Shown: positions 1 to 11,071 of the stretch, one piece after another
Numbering within the stretch: position 1 is the stretch's first letter
Layout of the letters: every line of letters begins with the position of its first letter
From: an uncultured Oscillospiraceae bacterium
Lineage (GTDB): Bacteria > Bacillota > Clostridia > Oscillospirales > Oscillospiraceae
DNA: 64,000 nt
Assembly: GCA_934589675.1 (NCBI GenBank)
Contig: CAKTOF010000005.1
Span: 1-64,000 of the forward strand
Direction: 5' to 3'
Position numbers and translations under genes: made by a program
Notes under the pieces: model-generated
Seen by the model: only the letters and a program-made list of their open reading frames with translations
Databases searched by the model: none
Told to the model about the DNA's origin: nothing

Positions 1-1464
<1,464 letters not shown>

Positions 1465-1476
1465 GTTTTTTACCCA

Positions 1477-1511
1477 AGCGCCTCTGCCCCTGCGGCAGAG
1501 GCGCTTTTTTT
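1477..1511 (+). terminator. Rho-independent terminator of pyrG
   Basis: A perfect 12-bp stem (1477-1488 with 1494-1505) closes a 5-base loop and is followed by a run of seven T (1505-1511). It separates pyrG from the sporulation sigma gene downstream. Confidence 0.93.
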
Positions 1512-1525
1512 CGCGCTTTTTCTCA

Positions 1526-1555
1526 GGTATGAAACGGATTCCCCGGGAAATACTG
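1526..1555 (+). promoter_or_regulatory. Candidate sigma-F/sigma-G-type promoter for sigG
   Basis: GGTATG at 1526-1531 and AATACTG at 1549-1555 are 17 bp apart. They partly match the forespore pattern (GHATA, 17-18 bp, CATNNTA). sigG is known to be read by sigma-F and sigma-G in Bacillus. Two mismatches in the -10 make this tentative, and no good vegetative promoter is visible in the same gap. Confidence 0.35.
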
Positions 1556-1585
1556 ACTGGGTAAACGTATTTCCGGAGGGATCGT

Positions 1586-2371
1586 ATGATAGGCAAGGTA
1601 GAGCTGAGCGGCATCAACACCGCCGAGCTCAAGGTGCTCAGCAACGATGAGATGAAGCAGCTGCTGCGCCGGATGCATGCAGGCGACGAACGGGCGCGGC
1701 AGGCGCTCATTGAAGGCAATCTGCGCCTCGTGCTCTCTGTCATCCAGCGTTTTGTCGGCCGCGGCGAAAACCCGGACGACCTGTTTCAGGTCGGCTGCAT
1801 CGGCCTTCTGAAGGCCATTGCGAATTTTGACGAGACCAAAATGGTCCGCTTTTCAACGTATGGCGTCCCCATGATCGCCGGCGAGATCCGCCGGTATCTG
1901 CGCGACAACAGTCCCATCCGCGTCAGCCGCAGCGTCCGCGACATGGCCTACCGTGTGCTGCAGTGCCGCGAGTCGCTCCTGCGTGAGCAGCAGCGCGAGC
2001 CGACCATGGAACAGATCGCAGAGCAGCTTGAAGTTCCGGTGCGCGACGTCGTCTCTGCACTCGACGCCATCTCCACGCCGGTGTCGCTCTATGAGCCGGT
2101 CTATTCCGACGGCGGCGATCCGCTCACCGTCATGGATCAGGTCTGCGACCCGCGCTGCACGGATGAGCACTGGGTTGAAAATCTCGACCTGCAGCAGGCC
2201 ATCCGCCGCCTGGGCGATCGAGAAAAGCGCATCCTTGCGCTCCGCTTCTGCGACGGAAAGACGCAGATGGAAGTCGCCTCCGAGATCGGGATCTCGCAGG
2301 CGCAGGTCTCCCGTCTGGAAAAAAGCGCCGTCGCCGCCATCCGCACCTCCATCGCTCAGCAGCTGCACTGA
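1586..2371 (+). CDS. sigG: RNA polymerase sporulation sigma factor SigG
   Basis: SigG is the late forespore-specific sigma factor that turns on genes for spore DNA protection and germination. The 261-residue product has the sigma-70 class layout without region 1. Region 2 includes NLRLVLSVIQRF and DDLFQVGCIGLLKAI, and the region 2-3 boundary includes RRYLRDNSPIRVSRSVRD. Region 4 is GKTQMEVASEIGISQAQVSR. The N-terminal VELSGINTAELKVL resembles the VEICGVDTSKLPVL start known from SigG rather than SigF or SigE. The start at 1586 has a GGAGGG Shine-Dalgarno 6-7 bases upstream. In Bacillus sigG follows spoIIG, whereas here it stands alone between pyrG and recG. spoVAD (26.4 kb) and probably the small Gln/Asn-rich gene at 27.85 kb are candidate targets inside this window. 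Confidence 0.95.
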   Translation: MIGKVELSGINTAELKVLSNDEMKQLLRRMHAGDERARQALIEGNLRLVLSVIQRFVGRGENPDDLFQVGCIGLLKAIANFDETKMVRFSTYGVPMIAGEIRRYLRDNSPIRVSRSVRDMAYRVLQCRESLLREQQREPTMEQIAEQLEVPVRDVVSALDAISTPVSLYEPVYSDGGDPLTVMDQVCDPRCTDEHWVENLDLQQAIRRLGDREKRILALRFCDGKTQMEVASEIGISQAQVSRLEKSAVAAIRTSIAQQLH

Positions 2372-2421
2372 GGCAGCGGCTCAAAAATTCGCATTTGGCG
2401 ACGGCGCGGCGCTTGCTCATC

Positions 2422-2450
2422 TTGCCCTCTCCTCCTGTGTTTGCTATAAT
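2422..2450 (+). promoter_or_regulatory. Sigma-A-type promoter for recG
   Basis: TTGCCC (2422-2427), a 17-bp spacer and TATAAT (2445-2450) preceded by TGC give a good vegetative promoter about 50 bases before the recG start. Confidence 0.7.
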
Positions 2451-2501
2451 ATCCCTGCCGCCGCTCCGTGCGCCGGCAGATTTACAGGAGGTGGCACGAC
2501 C

Positions 2502-4547
2502 ATGCAGCTTTCAGACAGCGTGACGGTGCTGCGCGGCGTAGGTTCCGCGCGGGCGGAGAAGCTCGCGGCGCTCGGCATCACTACGGTCTATGATCTGCTG
2601 CGCCATTTCCCGCGCAGCTATGAAGACCGCACGCAGCTTCTGCCCATCTGTGAGATGACGATCGGCGAGCCGGCGTGCTTCCGCGCCATGGTCGTCACCA
2701 ATCCGCGCACGGCGCACATCCGCAAGGGGCTGGACCTCACGAAGCTGACCGTCGCGGATGACACCGCGCGGCTGCGCGTTGTGTTCTTCAATCAGAAATT
2801 CACAGCCGAGCGCCTCCAGTACGGCGCGGAGTACCGCTTTTACGGCACGATCGAGGGCGACGACACGGGCTATCAGATCTCGAACCCGACCGTGGAGCCG
2901 GAATCGGCCGCGGGGACGCTCACGGGGCGCATCGTCCCCGTCTACCCGCTGACGGCGGGGCTTTCCGGGCGCGCGCTCGCGCAGATGATCGGCGAGGCGC
3001 TTGACGGCTGCCTGCCGCTCCTGCCGGAGCTTCTGCCCGCGTCCGTCCGCAGGGAATACGGCCTCATCGGCGTGCGCGAGGCCTATCGTGCCATCCATGC
3101 GCCGTCGTCGTTTGACGAGCTGTCGGCCGCGCGGCGTTATCTGGCATTTGAGGAATTCTTCGTGTTTTCGGCCGGGCTGAGCGTGCTGCGCGCGCGGCGC
3201 ACCGGCGCAGCGGGGCTGCCGTTTTCCGGCTGCGATCTTGCGGACTTTTATGCCGCGCTTCCCTTTTCGCTTACCGGCGCGCAGCGCCGCGCCATTTCCG
3301 ACATCGTGCGCGACCTGCAAAGCGACAAGCCCATGAATCGCCTTGTGCAGGGCGACGTCGGCAGCGGCAAGACCATGATCGCCGCAGCCGCCGTGTGCTG
3401 CGCGGCAAAAAGCGGCTATCAGGCCGCGCTCATGGCGCCGACGGAGATTCTGGCCGAGCAGCATGCCGCCACGCTCGCGCCGCTGCTCCGCAAGCTCGGC
3501 ATCGAGACCGTGCTCCTCACCGGCTCGCTCGGCGCATCCGCCAAGCGGAGCGCGCGCGCTGCCTTGCAGGACGGCCGGGCGCAGCTGGCCGTCGGCACAC
3601 AGGCGCTGCTGTCAGAGAGCACGCAGTTTCAGTCGCTCGGCCTCGTCATCGCCGACGAGCAGCACCGCTTCGGCGTGGCGCAGCGCGCAGCGCTCTCTGA
3701 CAAGGGCGCGCGGCCGCACCTGCTCGTCATGTCCGCCACGCCGATCCCGCGCACGCTTGCGCTCATGCTCTACGGCGACCTCGACCTCTCGCTCGTCGAC
3801 GAGCTTCCGCCCGGGCGGCAGACGGTCGACACATTTTTGGTGCGCGAGAGCTACCGCGCGCGCCTCGACGCCTTCATCCGAAAGCAGGCCGAGGAAGGCC
3901 ATCAGGTATTCGTCGTCTGCCCGGCCGTGGAAGAATCAGAAGACGAGAGCCTCAAATCCGCCGAGGGCTGGTCGCGCGAGCTGTCCGCGCGCCTGCCTGA
4001 GCTTCGCATCGCACTGCTGCATGGGCAGATGAAAGGCGCGGAAAAAGACCGCGTCATGCGCGCGTTCGCCGCGCACGAGGCCGACGTTCTCGTGACGACG
4101 ACCGTCATCGAGGTCGGTGTGGACGTGCCGAACGCGACGCTTATGATCGTCGAGAATGCCGAGCGGTTCGGCCTGTCGCAGCTGCACCAGCTGCGCGGCC
4201 GCGTCGGCCGCGGGTCGGCAAAGAGCTACTGCGTGCTCGTCTCCGACACGAAAAACGACCAGACGCGCCAGCGTCTGACCGCCCTGTGCAAAACAAACGA
4301 CGGCTTCCGCATCGCCGAGGAAGATCTCGCCCTGCGCGGACCCGGCGACTTTTTCGGCACGCAGCAGCACGGCCTGCCGGCGTTTGCCATGGCGAGCCTT
4401 CAGACGGACATGCAGACGCTGCATCAGGCGCAGGAGGCGTGCGAGCGCTGCCTCGACCCCGCCGCGCTCGCGCGGGATCCGGAATACCGCCCGCTGCGCG
4501 AGCGCATCCGCCGCCTGTTTGACGAGCGCTCGTCCGCGCTCAATTAG
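2502..4547 (+). CDS. recG: ATP-dependent DNA helicase RecG
   Basis: RecG remodels stalled replication forks and Holliday junctions. The 681-residue product has the family's usual length. An N-terminal wedge/OB region (about residues 1-260) is followed by a superfamily 2 helicase core: Walker A GDVGSGKT at residues 284-291, the DEQH box at 385-388, the SATPIPRTLA motif, and QLHQLRGRVGRG of motif VI in the second RecA-like domain. The reading frame is open far upstream, but the ATG at 2502 is chosen because AGGAGGTG lies 8 bases before it and the protein then starts where the family does. A sigma-A-type promoter lies just upstream. A hairpin follows the stop and precedes asnB. Confidence 0.96.
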   Translation: MQLSDSVTVLRGVGSARAEKLAALGITTVYDLLRHFPRSYEDRTQLLPICEMTIGEPACFRAMVVTNPRTAHIRKGLDLTKLTVADDTARLRVVFFNQKFTAERLQYGAEYRFYGTIEGDDTGYQISNPTVEPESAAGTLTGRIVPVYPLTAGLSGRALAQMIGEALDGCLPLLPELLPASVRREYGLIGVREAYRAIHAPSSFDELSAARRYLAFEEFFVFSAGLSVLRARRTGAAGLPFSGCDLADFYAALPFSLTGAQRRAISDIVRDLQSDKPMNRLVQGDVGSGKTMIAAAAVCCAAKSGYQAALMAPTEILAEQHAATLAPLLRKLGIETVLLTGSLGASAKRSARAALQDGRAQLAVGTQALLSESTQFQSLGLVIADEQHRFGVAQRAALSDKGARPHLLVMSATPIPRTLALMLYGDLDLSLVDELPPGRQTVDTFLVRESYRARLDAFIRKQAEEGHQVFVVCPAVEESEDESLKSAEGWSRELSARLPELRIALLHGQMKGAEKDRVMRAFAAHEADVLVTTTVIEVGVDVPNATLMIVENAERFGLSQLHQLRGRVGRGSAKSYCVLVSDTKNDQTRQRLTALCKTNDGFRIAEEDLALRGPGDFFGTQQHGLPAFAMASLQTDMQTLHQAQEACERCLDPAALARDPEYRPLRERIRRLFDERSSALN

Positions 4548-4563
4548 CGCCGTACCAAAATGC

Positions 4564-4609
4564 CCCTCCCTGCATATTCTAAAAGAGAATGTGCAAGGAG
4601 GGCTATTTT
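4564..4609 (+). promoter_or_regulatory. Hairpin that buries the asnB ribosome-binding site
   Basis: The 17-base arms 4564-4580 and 4586-4602 pair with only one mismatch and one G-U, closing a 5-base loop. The 3' arm contains the asnB Shine-Dalgarno (AAGGAGG), and a short T-rich stretch runs directly into the asnB start at 4611. The structure can act as the recG terminator, as a translational lock on read-through asnB mRNA, or both. Pairing is seen directly; function is inferred. Confidence 0.7.
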
Positions 4610-4610
4610 T

Positions 4611-6416
4611 ATGTGTGGCATCGCAGGAGAGATCACATCCGGCCGCCCGCTCGACCCGGAGGCGGCATATTTTAACGAGATGAGCGCGCGCCTTCGCCGC
4701 CGCGGGCCGGATCAGGCAGGGCAGTTCGCGTCGGAATCGTGCGTGCTGCTGCACCGGCGGCTCGCCGTCGTCGACCCGGCGGGCGGGCGGCAGCCGATGA
4801 CGTTCGACGGCCTCACGATCTGCTACAACGGCGAGCTGTACAACACGCCGGAGCTTCGCCGCGAGCTGGCCGCGCTCGGTTATCGCTTTGACGGCCACTC
4901 GGACACAGAGGTCGCGCTCAAGGCGTTCCACGCGTGGGGCGGCGCGTGCTTTGAAAGGTTCAACGGCATTTTTGCGCTTGCGGTTTTTGACGCACGGCGC
5001 ACCCGGCTCACGCTCGCGCGCGACGCGATGGGCGTCAAGCCGCTCTTTTTTGCAGAGCGCGGCGGCAGCCTCATTTTTGCGTCGGAGCTTAATTCTCTGC
5101 TCGCCCACCCGGAAGTTTCGCCGGAGGTGACGCGTGAGGGGCTCTACGACGTGCTGTTTCTCGGCCCGGGGCGCACGCCGGGGCTCGGCGTGTTCCGGGA
5201 CGTCTTTGAGCTTCTTCCGGGCGAGATGGCCGAATTTTCAGGCGGCCGCCTTGTCCGTTCGCGCTACTGGCAGCTGACCGACGCGCCCTGCGCCGACACG
5301 TTTGAGCAGGCGTGCGAAAAGACGCGCTTTCTCGTCACGGACGCGATAAAGCGGCAGCTCGTGTCCGACGTGCCGCTTTGCACGCTGCTCTCCGGCGGGC
5401 TGGACTCGTCGATCATCTCGTCCGTTGCCCGGCGCGAGCTCGGCGCGCTCACGACGTACTCTGTCGACTATGCCGGCAATGAGGAATTTTTCCGCCCGGG
5501 AAAGTTCCAGCCAAACAGCGACGCGGATTTCATCGGCATCATGCAGGAATTTCTCGGCTCCGACCACCACACCGTCACGCTGGACACCGACGCGCTCGTT
5601 CCGGCGCTTTTTGAGGCCGCCGAAGCGCGCGACCTGCCCGGCATGGCCGACGTGGACGCGTCCATGCTGCTGCTTGCGCGCGCGATCAAAAAAACGCACA
5701 CCGTGGCGCTGTCCGGCGAGTGCGCCGACGAAATATTCGGCGGCTACCCGTGGTACCGCGACCCGGCCATCCGCGCGCAGGAGGGCTTCCCGTGGGCGCA
5801 GACGACCGATTACCGCGCCAGCTTCCTCCGCCCGGAATTTCTCACGGACGAGACGCCGCGGCAATATGTCCTGCGCCGCTACGACGAAATGCTCCGCGAA
5901 GCCGACATCCTGCCCGGCACAAGCGCGCAAGAGGCGCGCATGAAGCAGATGATGGTGCTCAACCTCCACGGCTTTATGCAGACGCTGCTCGACCGCAAGG
6001 ACCGCATGAGCATGTGGTCGGGTCTTGAGATCCGCGTGCCGTTCTGCGACAGGCGCATCGTGGAGTATCTCTATACGCTGCCATGGGCGTATAAGGACTA
6101 CCGCGGGCGAGAAAAAGGCCTCCTTCGCCGCGCCATGGCGGACATTCTGCCCGAGCCCATCGTGCAGCGCAAGAAAAGCCCCTACCCCAAGACGTGGAAC
6201 CCGGACTATCTCGCCGCCGTCCGCGCGCTTTTGCGCCGGGAGCTGGACGAACGCTCGGCGCTGACCGAGCTGATCCGCCCCGAGGCGCTCGAAGCACTGC
6301 TTCAGGACGACCGGAGCCTGCCGTGGTACGGCCAGCTGATGACAACGCCGCAGACCATCGCATATTTTCTCCAGCTGGCTCACTGGCTCCGGACATATGA
6401 AATTGCGATTGTATAG
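4611..6416 (+). CDS. asnB: Glutamine-hydrolysing asparagine synthetase
   Basis: AsnB converts aspartate to asparagine using glutamine amide nitrogen and ATP. The 601-residue protein has an N-terminal Ntn-type glutaminase domain (about 1-210), whose catalytic Cys must be residue 2 (MCGIAGE). This fixes the start at 4611 rather than at the in-frame ATG at 4560. The synthetase domain carries the pyrophosphate-binding loop SGGLDSS at 261-267 and SGECADEIFGGY further on. The Shine-Dalgarno lies inside the 3' arm of a strong hairpin directly upstream, so translation may depend on opening that hairpin. recG is upstream on the same strand, 63 bases away. An amidotransferase of this class may instead modify another carboxylate, but the full motif set favours asparagine synthesis. 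Confidence 0.92.
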   Translation: MCGIAGEITSGRPLDPEAAYFNEMSARLRRRGPDQAGQFASESCVLLHRRLAVVDPAGGRQPMTFDGLTICYNGELYNTPELRRELAALGYRFDGHSDTEVALKAFHAWGGACFERFNGIFALAVFDARRTRLTLARDAMGVKPLFFAERGGSLIFASELNSLLAHPEVSPEVTREGLYDVLFLGPGRTPGLGVFRDVFELLPGEMAEFSGGRLVRSRYWQLTDAPCADTFEQACEKTRFLVTDAIKRQLVSDVPLCTLLSGGLDSSIISSVARRELGALTTYSVDYAGNEEFFRPGKFQPNSDADFIGIMQEFLGSDHHTVTLDTDALVPALFEAAEARDLPGMADVDASMLLLARAIKKTHTVALSGECADEIFGGYPWYRDPAIRAQEGFPWAQTTDYRASFLRPEFLTDETPRQYVLRRYDEMLREADILPGTSAQEARMKQMMVLNLHGFMQTLLDRKDRMSMWSGLEIRVPFCDRRIVEYLYTLPWAYKDYRGREKGLLRRAMADILPEPIVQRKKSPYPKTWNPDYLAAVRALLRRELDERSALTELIRPEALEALLQDDRSLPWYGQLMTTPQTIAYFLQLAHWLRTYEIAIV

Positions 6417-6441
6417 CGGCGCATTTTGTTGTAAAATGGGC

Positions 6442-6450
6442 TGGTAGAAT
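6442..6450 (+). promoter_or_regulatory. Possible extended -10 promoter
   Basis: TGG followed by TAGAAT (6445-6450) gives an extended -10 about 40 bases before the next gene. No convincing -35 is seen. Confidence 0.35.
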
Positions 6451-6490
6451 CAACCGCCCGACAGGGCGCGCATACAAAGGAGACCTTGTC

Positions 6491-6864
6491 ATGTCCTATC
6501 GTGAAATTGCAGCTGAAAAGCATGCGTCCGGCTGGAACTGCTGCCAGTCCGTGCTGTGCACCTGCTGCGAAAAGCTCGGCCTCACGGCCGATCAGGCCTA
6601 TCATATCGGCGCGTTTTTCGGCGGCGGCGCACGCACGGGCGAGCTGTGCGGCGCCGTTTCCGGCGCGCTTATGGCGCTCGGCCTTGCCTACGGCGACGAG
6701 AATAACCGCGAATGCGGCAAGTCCGCGCAGCTTCTGGAAAAATTCCGCGGCACGTTCGGCACGCTGCGCTGCGGCGAGCTCGTCGGCACGGAGAAGGAGG
6801 AGCGCCGCGCCGTCTGCCCCGCGTTCATCGACTGGTGTAGCGACTATCTGGAGGAAGAATTCAA

Positions 6865-6868
<4 letters not shown>
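6491..6868 (+). CDS. C_GCAxxG_C_C family protein
   Basis: This small cysteine-rich protein (125 residues) belongs to the family named for its C-GCAxxG-C-C spacing, thought to be redox-active or metal-binding but without an assigned reaction. Seen here are paired cysteines near the N-terminus (NCCQSVLCTCC), the glycine-rich segment FFGGGARTGELCGAVSGALM, and later single cysteines (ECGK, LRCGE, VCPAF, WCSDY) at the expected places. There is no signal peptide or membrane segment, so it is cytoplasmic. The start at 6491 has AAAGGAGAC upstream. Its last four bases overlap the start of gpmI (ATGA), so the two are translationally coupled. Family assignment is confident; function is unknown. Confidence 0.85.
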
Positions 6869-8436
<1,568 letters not shown>

Positions 8437-8494
8437 GCGAGCGGCCGCCCAAGGCTGTCCAAGCAGCGCTTTCCCACCGGGCGGCAAATTGTTC

Positions 8495-8523
8495 TTGTGT
8501 TTTGCCGCGATCTGGGTTACAAT
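8495..8523 (+). promoter_or_regulatory. Sigma-A-type promoter for the Asp23/FakA pair
   Basis: TTGTGT (8495-8500), 17 bp, TACAAT (8518-8523), ending 34 bases before the Asp23-family start. Confidence 0.65.
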
Positions 8524-8557
8524 TATATGACGATTTCTTAGAAGGAGGTCAGGCATT

Positions 8558-8911
8558 ATGATGCGTCTTCACAACGAAAAGGGCGACATCTCAGTGAGCA
8601 CCAGCGTTTTCACAAACATCGCCGGCGCCGCTGCTATGAACTGCTTTGGCGTCAAGGGCATGGCGGTCCGTTCCATGACCGACGGTCTTGTCCACCTGCT
8701 GCGCAAGGAAGCGATGAGCAAGGGCGTCCGCGTCACATTCCAGGACGACGGCTCCATCATCATTGATCTTCATATCATCATTGACCAGGGCGTCAATATC
8801 ACCACGCTCGGCTCCTCGATCATCAACGAGGTGCGCTACGTCGTGGAAAAATCGACCGGCACAGAGGTGCGTGAGGTCAACGTATTTGTCGACTCTGTAA
8901 TGGCCGGCTGA
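8558..8911 (+). CDS. Asp23/Gls24 (YloU-like) envelope stress family protein
   Basis: A 117-residue member of the Asp23/Gls24 family. These are small cytoplasmic or membrane-associated proteins; Bacillus YloU is encoded just before YloV, the same order seen here. The sequence shows the family's start (EKGDISVSTSVFTNIAGAAA) and the SIIIDLHIIIDQGVNI core followed by EVRYVVEKSTG. An AAGGAGG Shine-Dalgarno precedes paired ATGs at 8558 and 8561; the first is used. A promoter sits just upstream and the DAK2 gene follows 36 bases later, which fits a two-gene operon. The precise role of YloU is not known. Confidence 0.88.
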   Translation: MMRLHNEKGDISVSTSVFTNIAGAAAMNCFGVKGMAVRSMTDGLVHLLRKEAMSKGVRVTFQDDGSIIIDLHIIIDQGVNITTLGSSIINEVRYVVEKSTGTEVREVNVFVDSVMAG

Positions 8912-8947
8912 TTCGCGGGTTTTCCGCACACGGAGGTGTAAGTATTC

Positions 8948-10588
8948 ATGATCCAGACCATTGACGGCGCTTCGATGAAGCAGATGCTCATCAACGGCGC
9001 CGCTTCTGTGGAGCTGCACAAACAGCAAATCAACGAACTGAACGTTTTCCCCGTCCCGGACGGTGACACCGGCACAAACATGAGCATGACGCTCTCCGCC
9101 GCAGCGGCGGAGCTGAAAAAGACAGACAAGTCCGCTCTGAGCGACATTGTCCAGATCGCGGCGTCGGCCATGCTGCGCGGCGCGCGCGGCAACTCCGGCG
9201 TCATCACGTCGCTCCTGTTCCGCGGCTTCTCCAAGCACACCAAGGGCATGGAGGCCATGGGCTGCAGGGAGCTTGCCGCTGCGCTCGGCGCGGGCGTCGA
9301 GGCCGCGTACAAGGCCGTTATGAAGCCGACGGAGGGCACGATCCTCACCGTCTCGCGCGTCACGGCCGAAAAAGCCGCCGAAGATACCGCGCCGGACGGC
9401 GACATTGAGGCCATGCTCGTCTATATGATCGACTGCGCAAACGCCGCCCTGTCCGAGACGGTGAACCAGAACCCAGTGCTCAAGAAGGCCGGCGTCGTGG
9501 ACGCGGGCGGTCTCGGCTTTGTCTATCTGCTCGAGGGTATGCTCGCGGCGCTGCGCGGCGAGATGATCGAGCTGGGCGAAGCGCAGGAGACGGCAGCAAA
9601 GGCGCAGGCCGACTTCGCCGAGTTCCAGACGGAGGACATCGTGTTCGCCTACTGCACGGAGTTTATCGTCTCGCGCGAGACGAACAAATCTCCGGAGCTG
9701 CTGCGCAGCTTCCTGACCGGTCTGGGCGACAGCCTCGTGCTCGTCGACGACGACGAGATCATCAAGGTCCACGTCCATACGAACAACCCCGGCAAGGTGC
9801 TCGAGGAGGCCATCACCTACGGCAGCCTCGTCACCGTCAAGATTGAAAACATGAAGCTCCAGCACACGGAGAAGGTGCTTCAGGCCGATGAGGCCGCATC
9901 GGCGGCCGAGCCGGAGATCGCCCCGGCCGAAAAAGCCATCGGCGTTGTATCCGTCTGCGTGGGCAAGGGGCTCGAGGCGCTCTTCCATGACCTCGGCGTA
10001 GACGGGCTCATTGAGGGCGGCCAGACCATGAATCCCTCGACGGAGGACATTCTTCGCCAGATCAACCGCACTCCCGCCGAGACGGTGCTTGTCCTTCCGA
10101 ACAACAAGAACATCATCATGGCGGCGCAGCAGGCCGGCCCGCTGACGGACAAGCACGTCATCGTCGTCCCAACGGCCTCCGTGCCCGAGGGCGTCGCCGC
10201 TATGCTGAATTTCGACCCTGACGCCGACCCGCAGGCGCTTGCCGATGCCATGACCGAAGCCGCGGGCAACGTCGAAACCGTCCAGATCACCTACGCCGCC
10301 CGCAACTCCGACTTTGACGGCGCCGAGATCCACGAGGGCGACTACATTGCCTTCAGCGGCAAGAAGCTGCTCAGCGATCAGTGCGACGAGACGTCGCTTC
10401 TGCGCGAGGTCGCGTCCTACGCCGCCGGTCAGGGCAAGGAGTTCCTGACGATCTACTACGGCGAGGGCGTCGATGAGGCGCACGCGCAGGAGGCGCTCGC
10501 CATCTTCGAGCAGGCCTGCCCGGGCTGCGAGGTCACGCTGGTCAACGGCGGCCAGCCGGTGTACTATTACCTTATCTCGCTTGAGTAA
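8948..10588 (+). CDS. DAK2 domain fatty-acid kinase-like protein (YloV/FakA family)
   Basis: FakA-type proteins supply ATP to phosphorylate fatty acids presented by a DegV-type FakB partner, feeding exogenous fatty acids into phospholipids. The 546-residue product has an N-terminal DAK2 nucleotide-binding domain (NVFPVPDGDTGTNMSMT, then RGARGNSGVITS). A middle region contains VVDAGGLGFVYLLEGM. The C-terminal DegV-like portion includes TVLVLPNNKNIIMAA and VIVVPTASVPEGVAAM. Length agrees with YloV. It sits behind the Asp23-family gene and ends at a strong terminator. No fakB/degV gene is visible in the window. In B. subtilis the next genes are often L-serine dehydratase or recG; here recG is 4 kb upstream. 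Confidence 0.9.
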   Translation: MIQTIDGASMKQMLINGAASVELHKQQINELNVFPVPDGDTGTNMSMTLSAAAAELKKTDKSALSDIVQIAASAMLRGARGNSGVITSLLFRGFSKHTKGMEAMGCRELAAALGAGVEAAYKAVMKPTEGTILTVSRVTAEKAAEDTAPDGDIEAMLVYMIDCANAALSETVNQNPVLKKAGVVDAGGLGFVYLLEGMLAALRGEMIELGEAQETAAKAQADFAEFQTEDIVFAYCTEFIVSRETNKSPELLRSFLTGLGDSLVLVDDDEIIKVHVHTNNPGKVLEEAITYGSLVTVKIENMKLQHTEKVLQADEAASAAEPEIAPAEKAIGVVSVCVGKGLEALFHDLGVDGLIEGGQTMNPSTEDILRQINRTPAETVLVLPNNKNIIMAAQQAGPLTDKHVIVVPTASVPEGVAAMLNFDPDADPQALADAMTEAAGNVETVQITYAARNSDFDGAEIHEGDYIAFSGKKLLSDQCDETSLLREVASYAAGQGKEFLTIYYGEGVDEAHAQEALAIFEQACPGCEVTLVNGGQPVYYYLISLE

Positions 10589-10609
10589 GATTTTCACGGA
10601 ATCAGATCA

Positions 10610-10643
10610 AACACCCGCTCCGATGACCGGAGCGGGTGTTTTT
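10610..10643 (+). terminator. Rho-independent terminator after the DAK2 gene
   Basis: A perfect 13-bp stem (10610-10622 with 10628-10640), a 5-base loop and TTTTT at the end. Confidence 0.93.
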
Positions 10644-10650
10644 GCGCACT

Positions 10651-10697
10651 ATTGCGGCAAGATCCTTCGACTCCGCTTCGCTCCGCTCAGGATGACA
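10651..10697 (+). repeat. Dispersed palindromic repeat, copy R1
   Basis: Core CCTTCGACT..GCTCAGGATGACA preceded by an ATTGCGGCAAG tag. The same element recurs inverted at 10738 and direct at 10934, and twice more near 45.5-45.8 kb. No coding potential; located in a 430-base gap between genes. Confidence 0.85.
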
Positions 10698-10737
10698 GCG
10701 TTGATAAAGCCAATTGCGGCTTGCACCGAAACAGGCC

Positions 10738-10778
10738 TGTCACCCTGAGCGCAGTCGAAGGGTCTTGCCGATTGCGGT
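10738..10778 (-). repeat. Dispersed palindromic repeat, copy R2 (inverted)
   Basis: TGTCACCCTGAGC..GTCGAAGGGTCTTGCC followed by GATTGCGGT. It is the reverse complement of the R1 core with a shorter centre. Confidence 0.85.
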
Positions 10779-10824
10779 AGTGTCGCGTTTAGATCCGGCG
10801 CCGGCGATTAAACGGCAGCATCGC

Positions 10825-10873
10825 ACCCCTCAGTCGCCTTCAGCGACAGCTCCCCTTGCTCAAGGGGAGGCTT
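10825..10873. repeat. Second type of palindromic intergenic element
   Basis: Two small hairpins in tandem: CAGTCGCC..CAGCGACAG and CTCCCCTTGCTCAAGGGGAG. Between repeat copies R2 and R3, so the gap 10644-11023 consists mainly of repeat modules and has no credible gene. Confidence 0.55.
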
Positions 10874-10933
10874 GGCGCGTGCTGCAATCGGCGCAGCGTT
10901 TCGTTTTACCTCTGGTTCGCAATCGGTGCACCT

Positions 10934-10979
10934 TAATCGGCAAGATCCTTCGACTCGCTTACGCTCGCTCAGGATGACA
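10934..10979 (+). repeat. Dispersed palindromic repeat, copy R3
   Basis: TAATCGGCAAGATCCTTCGA..GCTCAGGATGACA, same orientation as R1, with a longer palindromic centre (CTCGCTTACGCTCG). Confidence 0.85.
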
Positions 10980-11023
10980 TTTTTATGAAGGTTGGCGTTT
11001 TCGGTATCTCTCTCCCCTGCCGC

Positions 11024-11058
11024 AAAAAAATCCCGCCCCGGTTTCCCGGAGCGGGATT
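11024..11058 (-). terminator. Terminator of the HtrA-like gene
   Basis: On the minus strand AATCCCGC pairs with GCGGGATT (11051-11058 with 11029-11036), with an inner CCGG/CCGG, and is followed by a run of seven T (plus-strand A 11024-11030). It lies 14 bases past the protease stop codon. Confidence 0.85.
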
Positions 11059-11071
11059 CTGCATTCAGTGC

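Noticed and set aside
4560..4610. Upstream ATG giving a 17-residue extension of AsnB
   Set aside because: The catalytic Cys must follow the initiator Met, so an extension would inactivate the glutaminase; it also lies in the hairpin and has no RBS.
8591..10597. Long minus-strand open frame (668 codons) over the Asp23 and DAK2 genes
   Set aside because: Antisense to two well-recognised genes, repetitive Arg/Val/Leu/Asp composition and no start signal.
10644..11023. CRISPR-like array
   Set aside because: The repeats are few, palindromic, of unequal length, differently oriented and unevenly spaced, with no cas genes near.
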